The notes: a model not told the origin generated them from the letters alone. Counted from the first letter of the stretch, positions 1 through 11,572 are shown. The stretch: 64,000 nt of DNA from Anthoceros angustus (GCA_010909165.1 VJWM01000068.1:1488001-1552000), one strand, 5' to 3'. Program-made: numbers and translations.

Positions 1-3000
1 GTCTCTGTATCCATTTGTGTGCGGAGGGGTTGCGTGCAGCAGCGGAGTAGCAGCTTCTTTTGCGGGACGCCTCTCAGGTCGTGCCTCCGAGTGCACTCGC
101 TGCCTCTGGCGCCTGCGCACAGGCCTGCCATCCGCTGCATTGCGAGCGAGTCTAAGCCCAAAGGTTAGTGCCGAGGCGCTTCTTATTGCTTTTGTGTGGT
201 ATGCATGTGGAGGCTGCAGCGTGTTTCGTGGCTGGATCGGGCGAGCACGGAGTGCGGATTCCGCTAGGCGAGGATTTGGTGCCGTTTTCGGGAAGCATGT
301 TGTTGTAAAGGTCTTGCTTGCCAGGCCCGGTTGGCGAGTGCGCAGGGGCGTTAGGTTGTATTTGTGGATGCTTCAAGCTGGGAGGGTGGAATTGTCCGTT
401 ACGGGGATTGGGGCCTGCGATTTTGGGGGAGCACCTGAGCTGAAGTAATGGCATTGTGTCCTACTTGTATCAGAATCGGTTTCAGACATCCCAAACATCC
501 CATCCTCTCCTGCTGCAGACGCTGCTGCTGCAGCTGCGAGCATCAAGTACCACCACACGTTCACTCCCTCCTTCTCTCCTGTGAAGTTCGAGTTGAAGCA
601 AGCTTATGTGGCGACAGCTCAAAGTGTGCGAGATACTCTTATTCAAAGATGGAACGAGACATACGAACACTTTCACAAGAACAACCCCAAGCAGACTTAT
701 TACCTGTCCATGGAGTTCCTTCAGGTACAGCTCTTGTCTTGTCTGATGACGGTGAAGACTCATATCTTTTAGCAAACAATTCACGTTGTCGTTGTGTGAG
801 CTCTGGATTATTTCACCGCCAGCTACTGGTAAGTCACTGTGGTTGTTTCGTATCCTCCAGGGCCGCGCTCTGCTGAACGCTATCGGGAACCTTCAGTTGA
901 CAGACATTTATGCTCAAGCACTCAAGAAGCTTGGCCACGAACTTGAGCGTGTGGCGGAGCAGGTGGGCCAGGAAGTTTTCTGTGCTCCCGATCTTACTCC
1001 CTTGACTTGCCTCGTGTGCCATCTCATCGTCATGTACTCTCAATGCAGGAACCCGATCCCGCTCTCGGGAATGGAGGTCTTGGCCGGTTGGCTTCGTGTT
1101 TTCTGGATTCTCTGGCCACCTTGAACTATCCTGCCTGGGGCTATGGGCTGCGATACAAGTATGGCTTGTTTCATCAGAAAGTGACTAAAGACGGGCAGCA
1201 AGAGTTCTCCGACAACTGGCTTGAGGTAATGAGGTCATGTGGTATCGGATGCACATTGAAGGTTCTTCTGCCTTAATGAGATTGACTTCATTTGCCGGGC
1301 TTTGACTTCATTTGACTTCATTTGCCGGGCTCTCACACCAATCTGCACACGGTAGTGCAGCTTGGACACCCTTGGGAGATTGTCAGGCATGACATCACCT
1401 ATCCCGTGAGGTTCTTCGGAAAGGTTGTAGAGTCTTACGATGGCAAAAAGCAGTGGGTAGGTGGGGAGGTTGTAAATGCTACTGCCTACGATGTGCCTAT
1501 CCCTGGATACAAGACCAAGAACACGATAAGCCTGAGGCTGTGGTCTACTTCGGTACCAGCTGAAAGCTTCAATCTCGAGGCTTTCAATGCTGGTGACCAT
1601 GACAAAGCGTCTCTGGCCCATGCCAGTGCTGAGAGGGTGAGTGATTTCAAACCAACGGGTATCAGCTATGCATTGGTGCTCCTTGCTGTAAGAAATGGTC
1701 AAAAATGCCTGCTTCTGCTAAGTGTTCTCCAAGTGGGGCTGTGTTAGTCAAAAGGATAGACTGCAGGAAGTGCATGATTCTCGACGTTTCTTGCAGCCCA
1801 TACCTTATTTCCCTGTTCGTGAGGCCTGTTGAGAGGTCTTTGACTTGCAGTGAGGTGTGTCTTTTGTATGGCTCACAGTCGTCTCCTCCTATATGTCCTG
1901 ATGACACTGGGATGCCCATTATGCCAGATCTGCCTGGTCCTGTACCCAGGAGATGGGACAATGGATGGGAAGATGCTCCGCTTGAAGCAACAATATACCC
2001 TGTGCTCTGCCTCCCTGCAAGACATCATAGCGCGTTTCAAGGAGAGGCACGGCGGGAAGGTTGATTGGGCTAACTTCCCATTGAAGGTGGCCATTCAAAT
2101 GAATGACACTCATCCCACGCTCTCGGTTCCTGAGCTCCTTCGTATCCTTCTTGATATTGAAGGTCTCCCTTGGGAGAAGGCATGGAAAGTGGTTCAAGGG
2201 TAAGTGGGCCTGGGAGCTTTGAGGCCGGGTCTTTATTTCCTTCAATTTTCTTTCCTACCAGTCACCATGTCCTTCATTGACTTCTCCACCTTCGTTGTTG
2301 CTGATCCGTCCTCTTGATGTCTTACTTTGAACACTTGACGTATTCTGGTTGTAGTTCTGCGATGATCTGGTCTTCGTTTGTCTTTATCATCGTCATGAAC
2401 TCAAATTTGTGAACCATTTTGTTGACACTGCAGAACTGTTGCCTACACCAATCACACTGTGCTCCCTGAGGCTTTGGAGAAGTGGCCATTAGAAATGATG
2501 CAGAAACTTCTTCCTCGCCACATCCAAATCATAGAAAAGATCGATGAAGAGGTATGCAAGTAATCTCCTTCTTCTTGTCTCATCCGCGCAGGAAACTTTC
2601 CGCATACTGATAGAGAATCGTATGCTATGTCCCAGTTCATTAAGTTGATTGCGGGTGCTAAGAGCCCAATCAAGAAAGCGGATCTGCACAAGAAAATTGC
2701 AAGTATGAGGATCCTGGAAAATGTTGAACTCCCCAAATCAGTGAAGTCACTTGTCCCAGCTGAGCCTGTGTCTAAGGCGTCAGCAAAGCACAAATCGAAT
2801 AAAGATGACGATGAGGAAGAACCTGCAAAGCCTGGTCTTGTCAGAATGGCAAACTTGTGTGTTATCTCTGGTCACAAGGTTAATGGAGTTGCTGCGATTC
2901 ACTCCGAAATTGTGAAAGCCGACGTCTTCAATGACTTCTATCAGGTCTGGAGCGTTCTGGTTTGCTAGTCAACTTGTCGGGACTGCTTTCCAGATAAACT

Positions 3001-4824
3001 GACTACAGTCTGTGTGTGCAGCTCTGGCCAGAGAAGTTTCAAAACAAGACGAATGGAGTAACACCCAGGAGGTGGCTCCGCATCTGTAATCCGGAGCTGA
3101 GTCAAGTCATCACCAAGTGGCTTGGATCTGAGGAATGGGTGCTGAAAACGGAGCTGCTGTCTGGACTTCGAAAGGTATCATGACCAATTCAATCTGTCGG
3201 ACTAGATATCATCATGTCACAAGACCTTGTGTGCTCTTGGGCCCCATCCTTATGCGTTCCAGGCGACCCCTTGTGGTATCCATTCCATCATGCAGTTTGC
3301 TGACAACAAGGAGCTTCAGGCCGAGTGGATAAAAGCGAAGAGGGTTAAGAAGGTCCAGCTTGCTCACTACGTCAAGGAGAAGACAGGCTTTGTGATCAGC
3401 CCTGATGCTCTGTATGATATTCAGGTGGGCCCTAACCTCTGCCCAGAATACGTTTGTCGGCATTATGAAGATTCTCAGGTGCACAATCAGACCTCCTGAG
3501 ATGTAAAAGATTCCCATCTCGCACATGCCAGGTGAAACGCATCCATGAGTACAAGCGACAACTTCTTAACATTCTAGGCGTGGTGTACCGCTACAAGAAA
3601 ATGAAGGAAATGAGCTGTAAGGAGAGAAAAGCGAAATATGTACCTCGGGTGTGCCTATTTGGAGGGAAGGCGTTTGCTACTTATCTGCAAGCAAAGCGCA
3701 TCGTCAGGCTCATCAGCGACGTTGGTGCTGTGATAAACAACGACCCTGAAATCGGGGATTTGTTGAAGGTACCTGTCAACGCTGTTGTTTTCTTAGCTTG
3801 TCCAACGGATTCTGCCAGGGAAAATCCAGTTGTGTAGTTCTCGTCTACTGCCGCTATCAACCACCTGCTGCTTTACCATTGTAGGTGATCTTTGTACCAG
3901 ATTACAATGTCAGTGTTGCGGAGGTTCTTATTCCAGCGAGTGAGCTTTCAGAGCACATCAGGTTGGGTGTCAAATTTGTCCAGGAGGTTTCCCGTTGTCG
4001 TCCTGTCTCTGGTCTGAATGGCTTGGCTGCTTTGCTTGCGTGGGATCCTGAGTCCCTGCCGTTGGCGATGTGTTTTAGCACTGCGGGCATGGAGGCCAGT
4101 GGGACTAGCAACATGAAATTTGCAATGAATGGTTGTGTTTTGATTGGCACGCTGGATGGTGCGAACGTTGAGATTCGGGAGGAAGTTGGTGAGGAAAACT
4201 TCTTCCTGTTCGGCGCATTTGCCGATCAGATCGCAGGTCTTCGCAAGGAGCGGGCTGAGGGCAAGGTAGGGAAACGTTTCAGTTGCGTCTGACATTTACA
4301 ACGGCTTGCCGGTTTCTTACATTTTGCGAGGCGATGCGCTGATGTACTCCTTGTTTGGTGTTCTCAGTTCGAGCCGGACCCAAGGTTTGAGGAGGCCAAA
4401 TCATTTATCAGATCTGGGGTCTTTGGTTCGTACGATTTTACACCCTTACTGGATTCCCTAGAGGGTGATGAAGGGTTTGGGCGAGCTGACTACTTCTTGG
4501 TCGGGAAGGACTTCCCCTCATACATCGAATGTCAGGACGAGGTCGACGAAGCCTACAGGGATCCAAAGGTAATGTAACCCTGATTGTTGTTTGTTCTAAT
4601 GTAGAGCGCGATGCAACATTGAGCGTCTGCTACGTTCTGATCTCTCTTGCTGGCTGTCGCTCTTCCTGTTGTTTGAAAGTTAAAACACGCCCTTGGTTGT
4701 TTTGCAGAGATGGGTGAAAATGTCCATTTTAAACACGGCTGGATCTCCCAAGTTCAGCAGTGATCGAACAATTCATGAATACGCAAAGGATATCTGGGGA
4801 ATCAAGCCTTTGCCAGTTCCTTGA
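1..4824 (+). CDS. PHS1: Plastidial alpha-1,4-glucan phosphorylase (L-type), 5' partial
   Basis: Alpha-glucan phosphorylase reversibly phosphorolyses alpha-1,4-glucans to glucose-1-phosphate in plastid starch metabolism. Fifteen exons keep one frame: 1-163, 474-724, 861-962, 1049-1225, 1361-1636, 1928-2199, 2434-2551, 2636-2944, 3022-3174, 3296-3424, 3532-3768, 3885-3961, 4079-4265, 4368-4568, 4708-4824 (TGA). All introns are GT-AG, and 922 codons are visible. Exon 1 is open to the window edge, so the start Met is not seen. Its Ser/Arg-rich translation ends SRP-like in a ...[10 protein letters not shown] stretch, typical of a transit peptide, with cleavage near visible residue 46. The PLP-site signature [13 protein letters not shown] places the cofactor lysine at visible residue 768 (codon 4116-4118). 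The plastid-specific mid-protein insertion is present (about residues 493-521, Lys/Asp/Glu-rich) but much shorter than the roughly 80 residues of seed-plant enzymes. The family is certain. Plastid type rests on the insertion, the transit peptide and overall similarity. Confidence 0.95.
1281..1332 (+). repeat. Short direct repeats in phosphorylase intron 4
   Basis: The words GACTTCATTTG and CATTTGCCGGGCT recur two to three times in about 50 bp inside the intron between exons 4 and 5. They do not touch the splice sites. Confidence 0.7.
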
Positions 4825-5640
4825 GCTCAAGTTTTTTTCTGATTTCAGAAAGCAATTTTTTGGTGGCTCATGGAGCGAGCTGCTCAGCAATTTGGTAGTT
4901 ACTCGGCAGAGTTCTCATCTGCCTGATTGTCCCTGGACCTCCATGTCCAGTGGAAAGGCTGAGTGTTGACTCTTTCTCCTCCGATGAAAGCTTCGTTGTT
5001 CGATGTATAGATCAGCTGTCCTTCCAACAGCAGAGCAGCAGGTACAGATAGTTCATGATTGTTGCCTTGGTAATTCATCAAAGATGTCCGATTAACTAGC
5101 GGATCATCTGTTCTCAATACTGCATTTTCAAACTTATGAGCTCCCAACATACATTTAGTTGCAAGGCGTCCACATCGACACCGGAAGGTTGGCTCGTGCG
5201 AAGGGAAGGTTTCCTCATTATCCATAGGCAGAAGACGGACGGAAAGCTAGACATTGGACTCGCCTGTGAAATTAGGCGGGACTCTTTTTCTGCTCCTCCT
5301 ATCGCACGGTTTGCTGTCTCAAATGTTTTATCGTGCGGTACTTGATATTGTTTAGATCGAATGCAGAACCCCAAACATCCACTCAAGCAAGCGTTGGTCG
5401 CGTTACTGCGAGGTTCTTACTGTAGAATGATTACCAACCTATCCAGTAATAATAACATATTTAATTATTATATTATCATTAATTATTATATAATCAATAA
5501 ACATTTAATATAATCCATTTATATCTAAAAATAAAAATAAAGCTCAAATTATCTGTATCTTATCAAATGAAATAAAATTCCATGTCAATCACATATTACT
5601 CCGATGATATGTCCGGACAAGCATTCGAACCTCGCCCTTC
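4825..5640. other. 3' flank of the phosphorylase gene
   Basis: I see no gene here. The stretch presumably starts with the 3' UTR. From about 5,430 to 5,580 it becomes very AT-rich (TTAATTATTATAT-type sequence). No convincing reading frame exists on either strand. Confidence 0.6.
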
Positions 5641-5654
5641 CAGTGCGGGCCTTT

Positions 5655-5673
5655 AGAAGAAGAAGAAGAAGAA
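5655..5673 (+). repeat. (GAA)n microsatellite
   Basis: About six perfect AGA/GAA triplets lie in otherwise non-repetitive intergenic DNA. Confidence 0.9.
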
Positions 5674-6204
5674 TTTTATTTAAGTCCACTAAGGATGGAT
5701 TTCCATCATGGGACTGATCTGACAGATATAAGAGAGACTTTCATCTGCTATTCTGGGTCTGGCCTAGAGACTAATGCTGTGAAGCATAATCAAATATCCG
5801 GCAAGTTGAGAAGTTGAATTTGATTGGTCCTCATTTCCCACATTTGTTTCAAGCAAACTCCTGCAATAATAGGGTCAGAAAAATTGAAAAAACCCCTGAG
5901 TGAAGATCCAGGTGTTGTAAATAGATTCATAAATATTGTAGACAATTATTTTGATGCACATTCCGTATCTTGTGGCTTATTTTTTTGTACTCTTGTAATG
6001 GTGCTCCAGCTTAACCACATTCTTGAAACAAAGACCTTTTGTCTAACATCGTTTGCTTCCGAGGGAGCTCTTGTCAAAAATCACCTTGCGATCAGGATTC
6101 ACTCGTCAAAACTCAACCTAGATAAAGTGGCAGTTTAGCCTACTCTTGCTAACCATGACTGAGCTTGTCGCCCCGGGTGTTCACAGGTTCCGATCATGTT
6201 GCCG
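5674..6204. other. Intergenic, nothing recognised
   Basis: About 530 bp of AT-rich DNA. Short frames (for example 5,824-6,138 on +) have no recognisable motif and no support beyond being open. Confidence 0.5.
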
Positions 6205-6282
6205 CTGAGAAGTATTGCACCTGCTAGACTTGGCTCCTCTCTTGATACTGAGAAGTATTGCACCTGCTAGACTTGGCTCCTC
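6205..6282 (+). repeat. 35-bp direct repeat, two copies
   Basis: A 35-bp word starting CTGAGAAGTATTGCACC occurs at 6,205-6,239 and again at 6,248-6,282, separated by 8 bp. Confidence 0.85.
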
Positions 6283-6629
6283 CCTATCAAGAGAGATGCA
6301 TGTATGACCTCGAATGTGACAAGGGTTGCAAGTGGTTCTCTAGCAGGCAACAATGTGACAATGTGACTGTTGCCATCTCTAAGACTAGATTGAGCATGGG
6401 CTGCGATTTTCTACGGTCTGCTGAGCCTGGGACTTCTCGTTCTCAAACAAAGTATGTATAAAGCTTGATAAATTCCACCATAAGAAGTTGCTAGACAAGT
6501 GTTGGACATAGCAATTTTGGAGCTTTACAGGTCGACATGTCCTATACGTAACAAGTAGTCGGGACATTCCAGTTTCGGAACATGACATGCCGAGATGCCC
6601 TGTATCTACAGGCAGGTTGAGATGAAAAA

Positions 6630-6795
6630 ACACACCTCGGCCTTGACAGGCAGGTTGAGATTAACCACATGACTCGAGCTTTACAGGCAGGTAGGTTGAG
6701 GTGTCCTACACGCCTCGAGCTAAACAGGCAGGTTGAGGTGCCCTACACGCCTCGAGCTTACCAGAAAGGTTGAGGTGTCCTACACGCCTCGAAGG
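6630..6795 (+). repeat. Minisatellite, about 38-46 bp period
   Basis: Four imperfect copies of a unit with the words CAGGCAGGTTGAGGTG and CTACACGCCTCGAGCT start near 6,638, 6,684, 6,724 and 6,762. The first copy is the most diverged. The array lies downstream of the minus-strand RING gene. Confidence 0.8.
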
Positions 6796-6856
6796 CTTCT
6801 GGCAACCGCACGTACTTGCACCTCTGCCAGGGGCTTGCCTAACAAAGAAAGGGGGC

Positions 6857-7010
6857 CCTTACGAAGCTACGTACCCTGCTAGTTGTCCCTACTACAAGAT
6901 AGGGAGCCCTTACCAGAGCTATGCCCCTGTTGCTTGTCCCAACTACAAACTAGGGAACTCTTACCAGAGCCATGTCCCCTATTAGTTGTTCCAACTACAA
7001 AATAGATAAA
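6857..7010 (+). repeat. 57-bp tandem repeat, three copies
   Basis: Three adjacent copies of an approximately 57-bp unit, each with CTTACCAGAGC-like and TGTCCCAACTACAA-like words. The period is a multiple of three, so one + frame reads as a repeated 19-residue pattern of the form P-Y-x-S-x3-P-x2-C-P-x-Y-K-x-G. The frame is only 71 codons (6,770-6,985), so it may be chance. Confidence 0.75.
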
Positions 7011-7073
7011 GCTGCAACCATATCCTACTGTGTAGGCAGGAACCATATCCTACACAATCCATGATTTCCAAAA

Positions 7074-8174
7074 TCAAGTGAGGCCAAGGTTGCACTTCAA
7101 CATGCCGTGGATGGGGTCTCTGCAAGTCGGGCAAGTATTCTGCTGCAATCTGTGTGCCGTTAAGCACTGCAGGCAGTAGTCGAAATGCATACAAGGCAGC
7201 AGCACGGAATCCCTGAGCCTGTTAAGACAGATCTTACAAACATTCTTGTGCTGCTCCTCAGCGAGAAGAGCCTCGTGCTCTCCCTTCTGCTGCGCCAAAG
7301 CAGCCTCGTGCGCTTCCTTCAGAGCACAGATCTGGTCTTCGTGATCCCGCTTCACCTTCTCCAACTCAGCCTTCGCCGCAGCCGTCCCCTCCAGGGCAAC
7401 GTTCATCAACCGCTCGGCCTCGGCCTTCTCCGCTGCTGCAAATTTCATCTCCCGTTCCACCGCTCCCTCCTTAGCACGGTCCACAAGGTCCTCAATATTC
7501 CGCGCACAATCCTGCAGCGTTGTCAGCTCATGCGAGTCGATCTCCCTCAACACATGATTCGCACCCCGCTGCATCGCCATAGAAAGATACTGCCAACTGC
7601 TGTCGTACTCCGCCACCTCCCGCTCGGAAGGAAGCTCAACAGCCGCGGCATCCACCGCGGCCGCACCTCGATCCGCAATCTCCTGCTGCACCACGGGCTG
7701 GTCGTGCTCCCGGGCCGGGGCCGGGGCCTCCTCCTCCTTGAAGCCGCCCGCTCCTGCACCTTGAGCCCTTCCATCCGCGGCCTCCGGCCTCGTCAAGCCA
7801 TAGGCCCCGTGCCTTCCCGCAGCAGGAGCAGGCGCCGGCAAAGCCACAGCAGTGTGCTGCCGAACATTGAGCTCCAGCCGCGGCCTCTTCGGCACCTGCG
7901 GGCCTCCTTCCACCTCCGGCCCATGCGCTGCTCCTCCCTCCAACGGCCTCAGACCCCGCGGCTGGCGCGCGGGCTCCACCGGAAAGAAACGCTGCCAGTA
8001 CTCGTTAGCGTACTGGTGCGCGACATCGCCAACCGGCAGGAGCGCCCCCCTGTAGCCGAGGCCCCGGCCCGCCTGCTCCATCTCGTAGAAGTGCCGATCC
8101 TCATACGCTCTCCGCAGCATTTCCTCATATCTGAACATCGCGGGCCGAGCCGCCCTGTCACTGTGTGAGCTCAT
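7074..8174 (-). CDS. Coiled-coil RING-HC protein, putative E3 ubiquitin ligase
   Basis: Single-exon ORF of 366 codons, ATG at 8,172-8,174, TGA at 7,074-7,076. The C-terminus (about residues 313-351) is a complete C3HC4 RING: C-x2-C-x11-C-x-H-x3-C-x2-C-x10-C-x2-C, with all eight zinc ligands present. Before it, about residues 205-310 are Ala/Glu/Lys-rich with heptad-like spacing, predicted coiled coil. The N-terminal half is Pro/Ala/Gly-rich with a charged start (MFRYEEMLRRAYED). RING-HC proteins of this layout usually recruit an E2 and ubiquitinate a partner bound through the coiled coil. The substrate cannot be inferred. There is no signal peptide or membrane segment. The gene stands alone. 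The long + strand frame over the same bases (7,185-8,168) is its shadow, because it lacks any domain. Confidence 0.85.
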   Translation of the reverse strand: MSSHSDRAARPAMFRYEEMLRRAYEDRHFYEMEQAGRGLGYRGALLPVGDVAHQYANEYWQRFFPVEPARQPRGLRPLEGGAAHGPEVEGGPQVPKRPRLELNVRQHTAVALPAPAPAAGRHGAYGLTRPEAADGRAQGAGAGGFKEEEAPAPAREHDQPVVQQEIADRGAAAVDAAAVELPSEREVAEYDSSWQYLSMAMQRGANHVLREIDSHELTTLQDCARNIEDLVDRAKEGAVEREMKFAAAEKAEAERLMNVALEGTAAAKAELEKVKRDHEDQICALKEAHEAALAQQKGEHEALLAEEQHKNVCKICLNRLRDSVLLPCMHFDYCLQCLTAHRLQQNTCPTCRDPIHGMLKCNLGLT

Positions 8175-8400
8175 GTTTCTTCCCCGGGAGCTCAGAAGCC
8201 GTCACTGCCAAGCTCAAAAGCTTCGGTTGAAGACCGCTTGCTCCTTTCAACTTCATCCCCGCTGTTATAGCTAGGGCAAAACACAGAGCTGTCCTTACTC
8301 GACGCTGCTCCACATCCCCCGTTCCCGTTGCGCTCCCTGTTCCCGTTGGAGGGAGCCTCTGAGTTGTCACTCTCCTTCGCTCAACCGCTCAACGGGGGTA
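8175..8400 (-). promoter_or_regulatory. Upstream region of the RING gene
   Basis: This is the 225 bp just 5' of the RING start codon on the minus strand, so it should hold the 5' UTR and core promoter. I see no clear TATA box. It contains a CCGTTCCCGTTG-type duplicated word near 8,320-8,350. The boundary with the minisatellite at about 8,400 is abrupt. Confidence 0.4.
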
Positions 8401-8840
8401 GTAGGCCGGCTCGGCCGGCGGGGATTGAAGGCCACTCGCCCGATTGAGGGCTACGGAACCCGGCCAATATTTGGCCGAACCGGTAGTAGACCGGCTCGGC
8501 CGGGAGACGGTCTGAGCTCGGAGGAGGTATTGAGGGCTACGGAACCCAGCCAATATTTGGCCGAACCGGTAATGACCGGCTCGGCCGGGAGACGGTCTGA
8601 GCTCGGAGGAGGTATTGAGGCTATGCGGCCCGGCTAATAGCTAATAAGTCGCCGAAACCGGGCCGGTAATAGACCGGCTCAGCCAGGACACGGTCTGGGC
8701 TCCGACCACGGTATTGAGCGCTACGCGACCGGGGCAATAAGCCGCCGAACCGGTTGTGGACCGGCTCGGCCGGAACATGGACTGGGCTCCTACGACGGTA
8801 TTGAGGGTTACGCGACCCGGCCATTGGCTGGCTGCTGCCA
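8400..8840 (+). repeat. GC-rich minisatellite upstream of the RING gene, about 110-bp period
   Basis: Roughly four diverged copies of a unit carrying ACCGGCTCGGCCGG, GACGGTCTGAGCTCGG and GTATTGAGGGCTACG words. Copies begin near 8,446, 8,553, 8,665 and 8,775, with a partial one before. CpG and CCGG/GGCC palindromes are dense. Its position within about 230 bp of the RING start makes a regulatory or methylation effect possible, but that is inference. Confidence 0.85.
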
Positions 8841-8929
8841 GTAGTATCGTGTAGTGCATACTGTAGTGTCTAGTGCCTACTAGTGCCTACTGCGTAGTGT
8901 AGATATTACACGGACTCTATCAAATAGTG

Positions 8930-9500
8930 AGTAGTGTTGTGTGGCATCTCAATATATCAAATGCGTTGACTTATCCTGACAGGTGCTTCTCATAGGAATC
9001 AGGCGACTTGAAAGAGTATGTAGTGTAGTGTGGTGTGGCATCTATATCAAATACATATATTGATAGGTTGACTTTCAAGTTCTTTTTGAAAGACATCAAG
9101 CGACTTCATAGAGTCTGTACTTTCATGTGGTGCGGCGTTTCTCAAAGGCATCAAGCGACTTCAAATAGTCTCTCAAAGATATCAGGAGACTTCAAAGAGT
9201 CTATGGTTTGTGCGACATCTCTATCAAGTATGTACATACTTAGATATTTCATGTGCTTCTCAAAAGACATCAAGCGAGTTGAAACAGACTTCAAAGAGTC
9301 TGAAGTGTCGTGCGGCAGCTTTATCAAATACGTTGACTTGTTAAGTGCTTCTCAAAGGCATCAAGCGACTTCAAAGAGTATGTCTTGCAGCACTCACTGG
9401 TTTGCAGTCCGCAATCAATCAGTGTTGTGGGGCACACACTGGCGATCTACATACTTCTTCTGCAGCATTTTCCAAGATGTTACCTCCTCTTTGAGAGCTT
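8930..9500 (+). repeat. Diverged minisatellite, about 90-100 bp period
   Basis: Repeated words CATCAAGCGACTTCAAAGAG, TCTATCAAATACGTTGACTT and GTGCTTCTCAAAGGCATC recur at least five times between about 8,930 and 9,400, then fade. It is unrelated to the GC-rich array next to it. The 8,850-8,910 stretch linking them is rich in TAGTG words. Confidence 0.75.
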
Positions 9501-11266
9501 GAGAGAACATTAAATGCCATACTTCATCAAGTGTGGGAACATACATGGAGTTTGAGAGAATATCGAGTCTCATACTTCATCACATGCGGGAACATGTGTA
9601 GTCTGAACATATATCCATCATGCACAAAGTCAACGTACTGAGGAGTCATAGTTCCTTTTTAGTGGTTTCGGAGCTTTACCGGTATATCAAAGTGTACATC
9701 GAAGCCCCGTAGGCAGCTCTTACAACACAAGAGTTTCATTCAACTGGAGATGGATGGCACTCTGAGTTTTGATTCGTCCATAGGACGCTCGATTGTGGAT
9801 GTTCCAATGACGTCATGTCCATGTATAAGATGTCACTCCAAATTCTTCAAGGAGGACTTCAACATTCATAGTTAAATATCCAATATGTCGTTCTATGTTG
9901 TGTCATGTGCATTTGATTACTGGATTAGTGAAAGCCTCTCATACCACATCATAGCCGGCACATATTTAGACATGCTTAGAGAAAATAAACACACTCATGA
10001 ATGCAAATACATTGTCACCTATACGGGCTGCAGACCCACCCCCTTAATTAATGCTAATTACTGCTTACTTGCGATAACACACAACCATGCATGATAAATA
10101 TTTGTTGATATAATATCCGAATAGCAGTTAATATTGTTAATGTTCCCAAGGCTTGTTGTAGCTCCAATATTTGAGTCTCGAGTAAATGGTGTGAAATGGA
10201 GGATCATGTTCAAGATTCTCTGGACATATGGCATAGTATTCAAGTCTATAGCCTCACTTAAAGCAACTAAGCATGCTCAAGATCCTTTGGATTGTATGGC
10301 ATTGTATTCAAGTCTATATAGCCTCATGCAATTGAGCATTTTCTGCCTAAAGTGCATTGATCCAAGCTACTATCCTTCCAACAATGACATATAGTGTGTG
10401 GACTAACATGAAGCCTTCACGCTTTCTCCAACATAATTATGGCTTGAGAGACATCAATACTCGAATTTGCATTTTCCATTAACTTGCCAATCCTGAAAGC
10501 AATCATACGCTTCCAATAGTGAGGTTTGAAAGAAAAATACTACCTTGATCCAATGGTTCATAAAAATTTAAGTTTGTAGCATGAGGTGGAAGAAAGGCTA
10601 ATTTTGTGATGAGCAGCTGAAGTTCAATAATAATTATGGCGATATCTAGTACAATTATCTAGTATTAATAGTAACACTCTTGTTCGGCTACCTTGATCCA
10701 ATGGTTGATACAAGCTTGTAACATTGGGTAGAGGAAAGGCTAAATTTGTGACGCACAGCGAATAACAAGGTCTGCGTCCAACAAACGGATTCCGCAGAAA
10801 TGGGCTGCAATTAAGAAAAAAACCTAATTGGGTTGGGGCTGTCCGGAGTATGTCCTAGCTATCTCATCGAACATTGGGGCTGTCCCGAGTATGTCCCAAC
10901 TGTCTCATCTAACATGTAGCAAAAAATGAGTCCTCTGTTCCTCTCCACCCCGCGCCCCCTCCCCCCCAGCCGTTGAAGCCTCGATGGTTTATGCCCGTTG
11001 TATCTGGTTTTCTTGTACAACAGTGATCCGGGACCTCAACTAGTGGTGGATTTAGGCAAAACACATGGTAACCACCATCACAGTGATCACAGGAAATATG
11101 CTCGTATTAGCAGGACTTCTACACTTGCAGTTAGGCCCTATCCATGGCTTTCGCCTGGCACCTAGTTAAAAAGGGCCGCTTTCTCCCGTAACAAATCGTA
11201 GAAAATGAGCTGCAAATGACGTACTAGCACGCTCGGGACCTTGTGATTCAATCCGTGAACTGTCAT
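9501..11266. other. Intergenic, with three small direct-repeat pairs
   Basis: No gene is recognised. Direct repeats are visible: about 10,190-10,250 against 10,270-10,325 (word TATTCAAGTCTATA), 10,538-10,612 against 10,688-10,760 (CTACCTTGATCCAATGGTT) and two adjacent copies of an approximately 42-bp word at 10,836-10,915 (GGGGCTGTCC..GAGTATGTCC). A C-rich tract lies at 10,950-10,970. Confidence 0.6.
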
Positions 11267-11572
11267 CTATTGACATTTTAGACTCCATGAGGCCATAGCA
11301 GTTTTCCATAATTGGTCCCCTGTAGTTAATGGAGGATTACAAACAAGGCAACAACATTCACAGTGGCCACGGGGGTGAACCTTGGAAGCCGTTCCCCGAA
11401 GGCCATTGAAAGCATCCTTTAGGAATGCCATCTCAACATGGTACCTACAACAACATAGATTGCATTCCTTTAGGCTCTTCACATAGAAGGGCTTCAATTT
11501 CTTGAATGTACGTTTGCCTACTTGAATATCAGGGTGTTCGTGACAGAAGCGAAGGTAGAATTCCGTCTGCAC
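11267..11572 (-). pseudogene. Cys/His-rich ORF fragment, probably transposon-derived
   Basis: A 101-codon frame. Its core reads T-F-K-K-L-K-P-F-Y-V, then about eight residues, then C-x2-C-C-C-x-Y-H-V-E-M, then a second Cys cluster (C-x-C-C-C-x2-C). The spacing suggests zinc binding. Lines of this type ('KLKPFYV ... CxCRYH') occur in repetitive ORFs of unknown function in early-diverging plants, but I recall this only loosely and could not search. The reading is lost upstream: a 70-codon frame at 11,518-11,730 overlaps in another phase. Function is unknown. Confidence 0.4.

Noticed and set aside
17-448. 143-codon frame at the window start as the phosphorylase N-terminus
   Set aside because: It starts with GTG, and its phase does not join exon 2. 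The frame beginning at base 1 joins exon 2 perfectly through a GT-AG intron.
448-876. 142-codon + frame over phosphorylase exons 2-3
   Set aside because: Out of phase with the conserved protein. It runs through an intron and has no domain.
5605-5650. tRNA-like T-loop (minus-strand GGTTCGAATGC)
   Set aside because: The flanking bases cannot form the T stem, and no acceptor, D or anticodon arm is found.
7185-8168. 327-codon + strand frame
   Set aside because: It is the antisense of the RING gene. It has no domain and is Leu/Arg/Ser-rich, as expected of a shadow of an Ala/Glu/Arg-rich gene.
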